Shown here: piece after piece, positions 22,169-28,712 of the stretch
Numbering within the stretch: the first letter of the stretch is position 1
Layout of the letters: the number at the start of each line of letters is the position of its first letter
DNA from: JAYVJH01 sp043777595
GTDB taxonomy: Bacteria > Bacteroidota > Bacteroidia > Cytophagales > Spirosomataceae
Direction of reading: 5' to 3'
Length of the DNA: 30,547 bases
NCBI GenBank assembly: GCA_043777595.1
Contig: JAYWHT010000102.1
Coordinates: 1-30,547, forward strand
Notes under the pieces: model-generated
Told to the model about the DNA's origin: nothing
The model's input: only the letters and a program-made list of their open reading frames with translations
Databases searched by the model: none
Position numbers and translations under genes: made by a program

Positions 22169-23362
22169 TTAAATTATCTTCAACTCTTCCAAAGCCAGCC
22201 ACGCCATTAGTCCAGGGCCAATTTCGAGAGCTTGCTCGTCAATATCAAATGTCGGAGTATGTACGCCTGACACTATGCCACGGGCTTCGTTGCGAGTACC
22301 CAATCTATAAAAACACGAGTCCACTACTTGCGAATAAAACGCAAAGTCTTCGCCAGCCAGCCACAAATCTAAGTCTATGACGTTGGCTTCGCCCATATAA
22401 GCCTGCGCTGCGGCTTTGGAGCGGCGAGTAAGTTCGGGGTTATTTTTTAGGAAGGGGTAGCCTTTTACGATTTCAAAATCACAACTTCCGCCCATGGCTT
22501 CGGCAATGCCTTCGGCCATTTTCTTCATTTTTTTCAGGCCGTCCGCCCGCCATTCTTCGTCCATACACCGCCACGTACCCTCAATCGTAACTTCGTTGGG
22601 AATGACATTGGTAACGCCATTGGCAATAAACCGACCAAAAGACAGCACCGATGGATTGGTTGGTTTGCGGTTGCGGCTAATGATTTGCTGCAAACTAACA
22701 ATGATATGGGAGGCTATCAACACGGGGTCTATCAGAGTGTCGGGCATGGCACCATGGCCACCTTTACCTCTGACGGTCAAAAACAACTCGTCGGTACTGG
22801 CCATATACATACCTTCACGAAAGCCGATTTTACCAACAGCGATATTGGGTGCAACGTGCTGGCCAAGCATCGAGGTTACGCTGGGGTTTTGAAGCACGCC
22901 CTCGGCAATCATCAGCGATGCCCCACCTGGTGCTTTTTCTTCGGCTGGTTGAAACACCAATTTTACAGTTCCATCAAAATCTGTTTTTATTTCGTTCAAT
23001 ATTCGAGCTACCGACAGCAACGAAGCCGTATGGGCATCGTGTCCACAGGCGTGCATGATGCCTTGACTCTGAGATTTATAACTTACTTCATTGGCTTCGA
23101 GGATTGGTAGCGCGTCAATATCGGCCCTGAGACCAACTACTTTTGAAGTAGGGTTTCTGCCTTCGATAAGTGCCACAACGCCCGTATTGGCTACGCCTTC
23201 TTGTGGCGTTAGACCTATGGCACGGAGTTCGTTGGCTATAAATTTGGCAGTTTTAAACTCACGGAACGACAACTCTGGATTTGTATGCAAGTACCGCCTG
23301 TTGGCCACAGTATTGGCAGTAAATTGAGCCGAAAGTACTTTTATTTTTTCTTGAATGTTCAT
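22169..23362 (-). CDS. M20 family amidohydrolase (N-acyl amino acid/hippurate hydrolase type)
   Basis: 397 residues from the ATG at 23362, 8 bp after the pyrR stop; an upstream TTG is unlikely. Binuclear zinc peptidase family M20D. Seen: RRYLHTNPELSFREF, LRADIDALPI, the metal motif MHACGHDAHTA, FQPAEEKAPGGA (catalytic Glu plus metal Glu), GQHVAP, the lid-domain GKGGHGAMPD, GEDFAFYSQ, and the final metal His in SGVHTPTFDID. Enzymes of this group remove acyl groups from N-acyl amino acids; the exact substrate is unknown. Cytosolic, with no signal peptide. Last in the sigma/anti-sigma/pyrR run. Confidence 0.92.
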   Translation of the reverse strand: MNIQEKIKVLSAQFTANTVANRRYLHTNPELSFREFKTAKFIANELRAIGLTPQEGVANTGVVALIEGRNPTSKVVGLRADIDALPILEANEVSYKSQSQGIMHACGHDAHTASLLSVARILNEIKTDFDGTVKLVFQPAEEKAPGGASLMIAEGVLQNPSVTSMLGQHVAPNIAVGKIGFREGMYMASTDELFLTVRGKGGHGAMPDTLIDPVLIASHIIVSLQQIISRNRKPTNPSVLSFGRFIANGVTNVIPNEVTIEGTWRCMDEEWRADGLKKMKKMAEGIAEAMGGSCDFEIVKGYPFLKNNPELTRRSKAAAQAYMGEANVIDLDLWLAGEDFAFYSQVVDSCFYRLGTRNEARGIVSGVHTPTFDIDEQALEIGPGLMAWLALEELKII

Positions 23363-23370
23363 ATTTATTA

Positions 23371-23901
23371 CTAATCTACAAGCCAAATTTTATTGGCTTC
23401 ATAGCCTTGTTCGGTCAATTCGACCAACACTCGCTGCGTATCCAATGTATTGACTTTCATGCCAGTATAGTTTGGTTCGATGGGTATTTCACGGTTATAT
23501 TGTCTGTCGATGAGTACCATGAGTTCTATTTTGCGAGGGCGGCCAAAGGCTTGCATGGCATCAATGGCCGCACGTACCATACGGCCAGTAGCCAGTACGT
23601 CGTCTATGAGTATTACGTTTTTGTTTTCTATCACAAAATCTATTTTGGTAGCATTGGCACGGAGCGGGCGCAGACGAAAGTCGTCTCGGTGGAATGTAGC
23701 ATCTAAGTAACCAAGCGGAATGACGTGGCCGAGACTTTTGAGTTCTTGTGTTACTCGTTCGGCAAAATGAATGCCTCGGGGCTGCAAACCCATGATGACC
23801 GAATTACTAAAATCTTGGTGGTTTTCGATAAGTTGCTGGCAGAGCCTGCTTATCATTATTTCGAGGAGTGGGCTACTTAGTATGAGTCTTTGGTGGTGCA
23901 T
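23371..23901 (-). CDS. pyrR: PyrR-type phosphoribosyltransferase
   Basis: 176 residues, the size of PyrR, which regulates pyrimidine operons by binding UMP and mRNA in Firmicutes and also has uracil phosphoribosyltransferase activity. The PRPP-binding motif is VILIDDVLATGRM (96-108). Other family marks are MGLQPRGIHFA, LDATFHRDDFRLRPLRA and LVELTEQGYEANKIWLVD. In Bacteroidota the RNA-binding role is not established; no attenuator-like pyr leader is visible here and no pyr genes are next to it. It starts 20 bp after the anti-sigma gene and is 8 bp before the M20 gene. Confidence 0.93.
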   Translation of the reverse strand: MHHQRLILSSPLLEIMISRLCQQLIENHQDFSNSVIMGLQPRGIHFAERVTQELKSLGHVIPLGYLDATFHRDDFRLRPLRANATKIDFVIENKNVILIDDVLATGRMVRAAIDAMQAFGRPRKIELMVLIDRQYNREIPIEPNYTGMKVNTLDTQRVLVELTEQGYEANKIWLVD

Positions 23902-23921
23902 GGCTCAAATTTTATAGACAT

Positions 23922-24197
23922 CTAAGCTATCATGCCTAATTTAGACCAGATGGCCTCGATGAGATTTTTGGGGCAAGAAACTTTTTCGATTTTATTTTGT
24001 AGCGACTCCTTGACACACTTCTCGAGGCGGTATAGCTCTATGCAGGGCATACATTTGTCTATATTTTGCCTAAAATGGTTTTTCTGGTCATCTGTCGCTT
24101 CCCCGTCCAGAATAGCTTGAATTGCTTTCATACACTCCGCATGATGTTCGCATTGGGTCTTAGCCGCAATCACCGATGTTTCTAGTGCTACATTCAT
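23922..24197 (-). CDS. RsrA-like (zinc-type) anti-sigma factor
   Basis: 91 residues from ATG 24197 (MNVALETS); an in-frame TTG start at 24257 would overlap the sigma gene. The layout follows RsrA-type anti-sigma factors: an early Cys pair (TQCEHHAECMKAI), ILDGEATDDQK, CMPCIELYRLEKCVKESL, and a C-terminal helix SCPKNLIEAIWSKL. The usual zinc motif is His-x3-Cys-x2-Cys; here the position of the His is Asn (NIDKCMPC), with a His four residues earlier (NHFRQ). Whether zinc still binds, or the redox response differs, is open. It should bind the sigma factor encoded 56 bp upstream. Confidence 0.75.
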   Translation of the reverse strand: MNVALETSVIAAKTQCEHHAECMKAIQAILDGEATDDQKNHFRQNIDKCMPCIELYRLEKCVKESLQNKIEKVSCPKNLIEAIWSKLGMIA

Positions 24198-24253
24198 TGT
24201 TAGGTTTCTTTTTTCAGTTGTTAGTATTTTAATGTTTTTCCGACCAAAAAAGT

Positions 24254-24865
24254 TCAATCGTCGGTTTTATATCCCATCGAAAGCGCATAATTTCTGAGTT
24301 TATCTTTTAATAAATTTCTGGCTCGGTGCAACCGTGAGCGTACAGTACCAATGGGAATGTCTAATATTTTAGCCATTTCTTCGTAAGTAAACCCTTCGAT
24401 GTCGCACAATATAATGACCGTTCTAAAATCGACAGGTAGTGAGTTGAGGGCATTGGCTACTTCGTCGCCGATGAGGTCTTGTACAGATTCTGTTCTAAGG
24501 TCGGACGTAGCCTGTGTATCGAAGCCGTCATCAGAGTTGTAGGTTGTCTCAACTTCTTGATAATCAACTTTTGCGGGTTCTTTGCTGCGCTTACGGTAGT
24601 CGTTAATGAAGCTATTTTTTAAGATTCTGAACAACCACGCTTTGGCATTTGTACCTCTCTCAAACGAGGCAATAAACCGAAACGCTTTTAGGTATGTATC
24701 CTGAACGAGGTCATTTGCATCATCTTCGTCCATAGTAAGCCTGAACGCAAAGTTATACATTGAGTTGATGTGCGGCATAAACTCACGATTGAAAATATCG
24801 TGTTTTTCGGTCTCATCGTAGGCCGCTATTTCGGGTAGAGAAGTTTCTTCGATTTCGTCTGACAT
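24254..24865 (-). CDS. ECF-type RNA polymerase sigma factor
   Basis: 203 residues from the ATG at 24865 (MSDEIEETSLPEIAAYD); an ATG 57 bp upstream gives an implausible hydrophobic extension and lies at or before the likely promoter. Region 2: FNREFMPHINSMYNFAFRLT, DDANDLVQDTYLKAFRFI and WLFRILKNSFINDYRKRSKE. Region 4: LNSLPVDFRTVIILCDIEGF, then TYEEMAKILDIPIGTVRSRL. This is a SigH/RpoE-like extracytoplasmic-function factor. The anti-sigma gene directly downstream implies it is held inactive until a signal. A weak -7 match (TATATTTA, 24912-24905) would place the start of transcription near 24898. Confidence 0.92.
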   Translation of the reverse strand: MSDEIEETSLPEIAAYDETEKHDIFNREFMPHINSMYNFAFRLTMDEDDANDLVQDTYLKAFRFIASFERGTNAKAWLFRILKNSFINDYRKRSKEPAKVDYQEVETTYNSDDGFDTQATSDLRTESVQDLIGDEVANALNSLPVDFRTVIILCDIEGFTYEEMAKILDIPIGTVRSRLHRARNLLKDKLRNYALSMGYKTDD

Positions 24866-24969
24866 ATTGGCTGGTATAGCGACCGTAAATGTACGGTTTA
24901 TTGGTAAATATACAAAAAACATATACCCACAAAATTTACTCCAACGTTATTTAGTAGCCATATTGGCAG

Positions 24970-25007
24970 AATATCGGATAAGATGTTTTTTGATAATATC
25001 CGATATT
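24970..25007. promoter_or_regulatory. Operator-like inverted repeat over the fic promoter
   Basis: AATATCGGATA (24970-24980) and TATCCGATATT (24997-25007) are perfect 11-bp complements 16 bp apart. The right arm lies between the -33 and -7 boxes of the fic promoter, and the left arm is just upstream of the -33. This arrangement fits a repressor site. It could also fold as a stem followed by T7, but it precedes the transcript start and so is not a leader terminator for fic. Confidence 0.6.
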
Positions 25008-25019
25008 TTTTTAGATTTG
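24989..25019 (+). promoter_or_regulatory. Promoter of fic, possibly leaderless transcript
   Basis: TTTG (24989-24992), a 19-bp spacer and TAGATTTG (25012-25019), a full match. The -7 box ends only 4 bp before the ATG at 25024, so the mRNA would begin at or next to the start codon. Confidence 0.7.
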
Positions 25020-25023
25020 TGTC

Positions 25024-25974
25024 ATGGAATGGAAAACAAATATAACCGACATCGACAAACTGCGACTTAATTTTGAAAGAATATATCAAAAAAAAGCCTT
25101 AATTCAGTCTAATAGACCACTACCAGCAAGTGTGTTAGAAAAAATACGAGAAAATTTAAGTATTGACTGGACATACAACAGCAATGGTATTGAAGGCAAT
25201 ACGCTAAGTTTGAGAGAAACCCAAATGGTTTTACAAGATGGCATAACTATAAACCGCAAATCGTTGAGAGAACACTTTGAGGTATATAATCATCAAAAAG
25301 CTATCAATTATTTATACGAACTATTAAAAAACGATCATACCCTACGAGCCATTGACCTACTATCGTTGCACCGATTGGTATTACAAAATATAGAAGATGA
25401 CTTTGCTGGCCGCCTTCGCAACGGTGGTGTGCGTATTGCGGGGGCTAACTTTACACCACCCAATGCCAATAAAGTTTCCGATTTATTAGATGAACTTATT
25501 GATTTTATAAACAGCAACTTAGGTCGATTGAACGACGTTTTACTTGCCACTATTTTTCATCATAGATTAGTTTGGATTCACCCATTTTTTGATGGCAATG
25601 GCCGTATAGCACGTTTGGCCATGAACTTGCTGCTGCTACGAAGTGGTTTTCCAGTAGCCATTATTTTAAAAAACGACCGAAAAAAATACTACGATGCTCT
25701 AAATCAAGCCAATAAAGGTAGCTACTACAAACTTTGCTTAATGATGTGCCAAGCCCTTGAGAGGTCGCTGAATATTTATCTTGATGCAATGCCTCACGAA
25801 TCGGACGATTATGTAAGTATTGCATCACTGACACAACAATACTCACTTGGGTACAGTCAAGAATACCTTAGTTTATTGGCACGGCAAGGTAAAATTGATG
25901 CTCACAAAGAGGGCAGGAACTGGCTAACAACCAAGCAGGCTGTTGATAATTACTTAAAAAACAAACAAAAGTAA
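25024..25974 (+). CDS. Fic family protein (AMPylator) with N-terminal inhibitory motif
   Basis: 316 residues. The Fic core motif HPFFDGNGRIAR starts at His186 and is fully intact, predicting transfer of AMP (or another nucleotide moiety) to a hydroxyl side chain of a target protein. The inhibitory helix motif (S/T)xxxE(G/N) is present as SNGIEG at 53-58, placing it in the class II Fic proteins that block their own ATP site through Glu57. After the Fic domain, residues 265-316 look like a small winged-helix/HTH-like domain (YSQEYLSLLARQGKIDAHKE then GRNWLTTKQAVDNYLK). No separate antitoxin gene is adjacent. Target unknown. Confidence 0.93.
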   Translation: MEWKTNITDIDKLRLNFERIYQKKALIQSNRPLPASVLEKIRENLSIDWTYNSNGIEGNTLSLRETQMVLQDGITINRKSLREHFEVYNHQKAINYLYELLKNDHTLRAIDLLSLHRLVLQNIEDDFAGRLRNGGVRIAGANFTPPNANKVSDLLDELIDFINSNLGRLNDVLLATIFHHRLVWIHPFFDGNGRIARLAMNLLLLRSGFPVAIILKNDRKKYYDALNQANKGSYYKLCLMMCQALERSLNIYLDAMPHESDDYVSIASLTQQYSLGYSQEYLSLLARQGKIDAHKEGRNWLTTKQAVDNYLKNKQK

Positions 25975-26036
25975 TACACGACAAAACGATAAGGTCAAAA
26001 ATATTGAAAACCAGACCGTTTATCTAATCTTTCTTT

Positions 26037-26143
26037 TTAAGTAGTCGTGAGTATGTAGTATGGTGTCGTGAGTTAAATACAATGCTGTTAATCAGTAAGT
26101 TATCGAAATTAAAACACCGTATTAGTTTTGAATAAGTACTTAA
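26037..26143 (+). repeat. TTAA-bounded 107-bp dispersed repeat, copy E
   Basis: Full-length plus-orientation copy, TTAAGTA...TACTTAA, very close in sequence to copy B. It lies in the convergent gap between fic and mreD and ends 7 bp before the mreD stop codon, so it may be transcribed as part of either 3' end. Confidence 0.85.
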
Positions 26144-26150
26144 TTAGCAC

Positions 26151-26654
26151 CTATCGCACAAAAATCTGCGAGAGCGTAAGTGTAAAAGTCGTAAAGACCA
26201 TGCTACAAACAATTTTGAGTATTGTAATCGGAAGCATACTAAGCGTGCCAGCACCAATAAGTAGCAGAACAGTGTGGTGAATTAGTACCAATATTGCCAC
26301 ATATTTAATAAAATTGGCAAAGCCCAGATTTTGTAGCGAGATGTGTGTGCGAGTTTCGGTAATAATTTGCTCGAGTTGATTTTGTATAATAAGTGGCCGA
26401 ATGTACGCCAGCAGCACAAGGGAGGCAGTATGTACGCCGAGTGTATTGCCGAAAGAGTCTATGATTAAGCCTGTCAAAAAAGCAATACAGAGTAGAGCTG
26501 TCTGGTTAGTATCGTAGGGCATAAACAAAATAGCCCCAACATAAAAAAAACAAAAAGCATAGTCAAAAAGCACCAAATACCTTGTTACAAAAACGTGTAG
26601 TAAGACATAGAACAGCCAGATGACGATGCCTCTAATTATCTCTTTTGGGTTCAT
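26151..26654 (-). CDS. mreD: Rod shape-determining protein MreD
   Basis: 167-residue integral membrane protein of the elongasome, probably with five or six membrane segments (for example WLFYVLLHVFVTRYLVLF, LLCIAFLTGLIIDSF, YVAILVLIHHTVLLLIGAG, CSMVFTTFTLTLSQIF). The DTNQTALLCIAFLTGLIIDS segment with GLIIDSF is the family-typical region. It overlaps mreC by 23 bp and ends the mreB-mreC-mreD run. Sequence conservation in MreD is low, so identity rests mainly on topology and gene order. Confidence 0.88.
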   Translation of the reverse strand: MNPKEIIRGIVIWLFYVLLHVFVTRYLVLFDYAFCFFYVGAILFMPYDTNQTALLCIAFLTGLIIDSFGNTLGVHTASLVLLAYIRPLIIQNQLEQIITETRTHISLQNLGFANFIKYVAILVLIHHTVLLLIGAGTLSMLPITILKIVCSMVFTTFTLTLSQIFVR

Positions 26655-27495
26655 TTTTATTTTTTTCGATACTTTTTTGGAGACTTTCTTGGCTTTTTAA
26701 TAAATTATTGTCCACCAAAAACACAAACGACAATTTGGTAAAATCGGTAGCGAGCTTAATCTGAATATCGAAATCTGCTTGATTGGTACCAATAGTAACT
26801 TTTTGAACATAACCAACCAAAACACCCGGCGGAAAAACTGAGTTGTACTCAGACGTGAGTACGGTATCGCCTTTGGTTACTTTTTTGTACCTCGACACAT
26901 CGTTAAGTTGTAACATTGACGGGTCAGTCCCTTCCCATTTGGCTGAGCCAATTTCTTTGCTGCGGGTAAGTTGTGCCGAAATCATAGACTGCGAGTGTAG
27001 CACTGACGTAATGACCGAATAATTGTCGTTACAAATTTTGACTTTACCTACTACACCTGTTGGTGTAACAACACCCATACCTACCCGCACTCCATCGGCC
27101 AGTCCCTTGTCTATCGTTATGTAGTTGTTGGTCTGGTTGGTTGTGTTTTCGATTACTTTGGCAATAGCAACAAACTTAAAGCGAGCAAAAAAAGCAGAAT
27201 CGACTCCATAATTAACGGGGGCTTGGGCAGGTAGCTTCTGTTGTAATTGTGTCAGTCGTTGGTTGAGTAACCGATTTTCTTCGGCCAATTTTAGATTTAT
27301 ATCTCTCAAATTGGCATATTCTTTCACAGAGTTAGAAACGCCTATGGCTTTGGCAGTGAGGGCGTTGGCAGTATTAAAATACTCGACTCCCCAATAATTG
27401 TTATTATTGACAATAAGCCCAACGCTCAGTGCTTCGAGTAGCACAAAGAATATAAAATGGCGGTAATGAGAAACAAATTTAACGAGTTCGAGCAT
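26632..27495 (-). CDS. mreC: Rod shape-determining protein MreC
   Basis: 287-residue bitopic protein: one transmembrane helix (about 12-30, HFIFFVLLEALSVGLIVN), a coiled coil (about 55-90, NLRDINLKLAEENRLLNQRL), then the periplasmic beta-barrel domain (YITIDKGLADGVRVGMGVVT, GVVGKV, VLHSQSMISAQLTRSKEIGS, VLTSEYNSVFPPGVLVGYV). MreC links cytoplasmic MreB with PBP2/RodA in the cell-elongation machine. The C-terminus is Lys/Glu/Asn-rich and overlaps the mreD start. It follows mreB after a 100-bp spacer that holds a heptad-repeat hairpin. Confidence 0.93.
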   Translation of the reverse strand: MLELVKFVSHYRHFIFFVLLEALSVGLIVNNNNYWGVEYFNTANALTAKAIGVSNSVKEYANLRDINLKLAEENRLLNQRLTQLQQKLPAQAPVNYGVDSAFFARFKFVAIAKVIENTTNQTNNYITIDKGLADGVRVGMGVVTPTGVVGKVKICNDNYSVITSVLHSQSMISAQLTRSKEIGSAKWEGTDPSMLQLNDVSRYKKVTKGDTVLTSEYNSVFPPGVLVGYVQKVTIGTNQADFDIQIKLATDFTKLSFVFLVDNNLLKSQESLQKSIEKNKNEPKRDN

Positions 27496-27501
27496 GGGAA
27501 T

Positions 27502-27595
27502 AAGTTATGAGTTATGAATGATGAGTGATGAGTGATATTATCTCTGGCTTGGCCCCGCCTATCACTCATCGCTCATCACTTATCACTTATCACTT
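27502..27595. repeat. Heptamer-repeat hairpin in the mreB-mreC spacer
   Basis: Left arm 27502-27537 is built of 7-bp units (AAGTTAT-GAGTTAT-GAATGAT-GAGTGAT-GAGTGAT). The right arm 27560-27595 is its imperfect complement (30 of 36 positions; 18 of 19 next to the 22-nt loop). It lies directly between the mreB stop and the mreC start in the transcript. Confidence 0.8.
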
Positions 27596-28621
27596 TTACT
27601 GAATAAGTACTGATTTGTATCGCTCCAAGTTTTTCAAGATTTCGCCTGTGCCTCGTACCACTGCTTTGAGTGGCTCATTGGCAATGTGCACAGGTAGCTT
27701 TGTTTTGGCGGCAATACGTTTGTCTAAGCCGTGTAGGAGTGCGCCGCCGCCTGTAAGATGAATACCGTTTGTATAAATGTCGGCCGATAGCTCTGGGGGC
27801 GATATTTCGAGGGCTTTCATGATTGCCTCTTCTATTTTTGAAATTGATTTGTCGAGCGCATACGCTATTTCGCTGTATGTTACCTTTACTTCTTTTGGAA
27901 TACCCGTCATCAAGTCCCGTCCACGAATTTCAAAGTCTGCGGGTGGGTTTTCGAGTTCTGGCAAGGCTGCACCTACTTCGATTTTGATTTGCTCTGCCGA
28001 TCGTTCGCCAATCAATAAGTTATGTTCACGGCGCATATAGTCCACGATGTCTCTCGTAAAAATATCGCCCGCTATTCTGACCGACTGCTCACAAACAATA
28101 CCTGAGAGGGCAATAACGGCGATTTCGGTCGTTCCGCCACCAATATCCACAATCATCGTGCCATTGGGCTGGGTTATGTCTATGCCAATGCCTATGGCGG
28201 CAGCGATAGGCTCATGTACCATATATACCTCTTTTGCTCCTGCGTGTTCGGCAGAGTCTTTGACGGCACGTTTTTCGACTTCAGTAATGCCCGACGGAAT
28301 ACAAATAACCATGCGATGTGAGGGCGTAAAGAAACGACTACCAGTATCAATCATCTTTATCATACCACGAATCATGAGTTCGGCGGCTGTAAAGTCAGCA
28401 ATCACCCCATCTTTCAATGGCCTGATTGTCTTGATGTTATCGTTTGTTTTTTCGTGCATTTGCATTGCCTTATGGCCTATTGCCAGCACTTTGCCAGTGT
28501 TTTTATCGATAGCAACAATAGACGGTTCATCTACTACTACTTTGTCTTTATGTATAATAAGCGTATTGGCTGTGCCTAAGTCAATTGCTATCTCTGTTGT
28601 TAAAAAATCAAATAGGGCCAT
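27596..28621 (-). CDS. mreB: Rod shape-determining protein MreB (bacterial actin)
   Basis: 341-residue actin-fold ATPase that polymerises under the inner membrane and directs cell-wall elongation. Seen: phosphate-1 motif IDLGTANTLI (13-22), VCIPSGITEVEKRAVKDSAE, VHEPIAAAIG, phosphate-2 motif VDIGGGTTEIAVI, ERSAEQIKIEVG, and the adenosine motif LTGGGALLHGLD. Length is normal. Start ATG at 28621, preceded by a leader with a -7 box 67 bp upstream and a small hairpin. The gene heads the mreBCD set, so the organism is expected to be rod-shaped or to have rod stages. Confidence 0.98.
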   Translation of the reverse strand: MALFDFLTTEIAIDLGTANTLIIHKDKVVVDEPSIVAIDKNTGKVLAIGHKAMQMHEKTNDNIKTIRPLKDGVIADFTAAELMIRGMIKMIDTGSRFFTPSHRMVICIPSGITEVEKRAVKDSAEHAGAKEVYMVHEPIAAAIGIGIDITQPNGTMIVDIGGGTTEIAVIALSGIVCEQSVRIAGDIFTRDIVDYMRREHNLLIGERSAEQIKIEVGAALPELENPPADFEIRGRDLMTGIPKEVKVTYSEIAYALDKSISKIEEAIMKALEISPPELSADIYTNGIHLTGGGALLHGLDKRIAAKTKLPVHIANEPLKAVVRGTGEILKNLERYKSVLIQ

Positions 28622-28654
28622 TTTATAAATTATGAATTATGGATTCGGTGTGAC

Positions 28655-28682
28655 GGTTAGTTAAGTTCTAATTAAACTAACC
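28655..28682. repeat. 8-bp inverted repeat upstream of mreB
   Basis: GGTTAGTT (28655-28662) and AACTAACC (28675-28682) are perfect complements around a 12-nt loop. The hairpin would lie at the very 5' end of the mreB transcript predicted from the -7 box at 28688-28695, or behind nadB (stop 28713). No T-run follows. Confidence 0.5.
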
Positions 28683-28687
28683 CAATA

Positions 28688-28695
28688 CAAAATTA
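28688..28695 (-). promoter_or_regulatory. -7 box of mreB
   Basis: The minus strand reads TAATTTTG, 66 bp before the mreB ATG; no clear TTG at 19-20 bp. The leader nearer the ATG contains the heptamers AATTATG-AATTATG (in plus-strand order around 28628-28641). Confidence 0.45.
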
Positions 28696-28712
28696 ACCAA
28701 ACTTTATTGAAC

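Noticed and set aside
25024..25974. Fic protein as the toxin of a two-gene toxin-antitoxin module
   Set aside because: The inhibitory SNGIEG motif is inside the same protein and no small partner gene is adjacent.
27502..27595. Heptamer array as a CRISPR-like repeat
   Set aside because: The units are 7 bp with no spacers and form a single hairpin; no cas genes are present.
28047..28628. 193-codon plus-strand frame opposite mreB
   Set aside because: Complete antisense overlap with the conserved MreB gene; long antisense frames are expected from codon bias.
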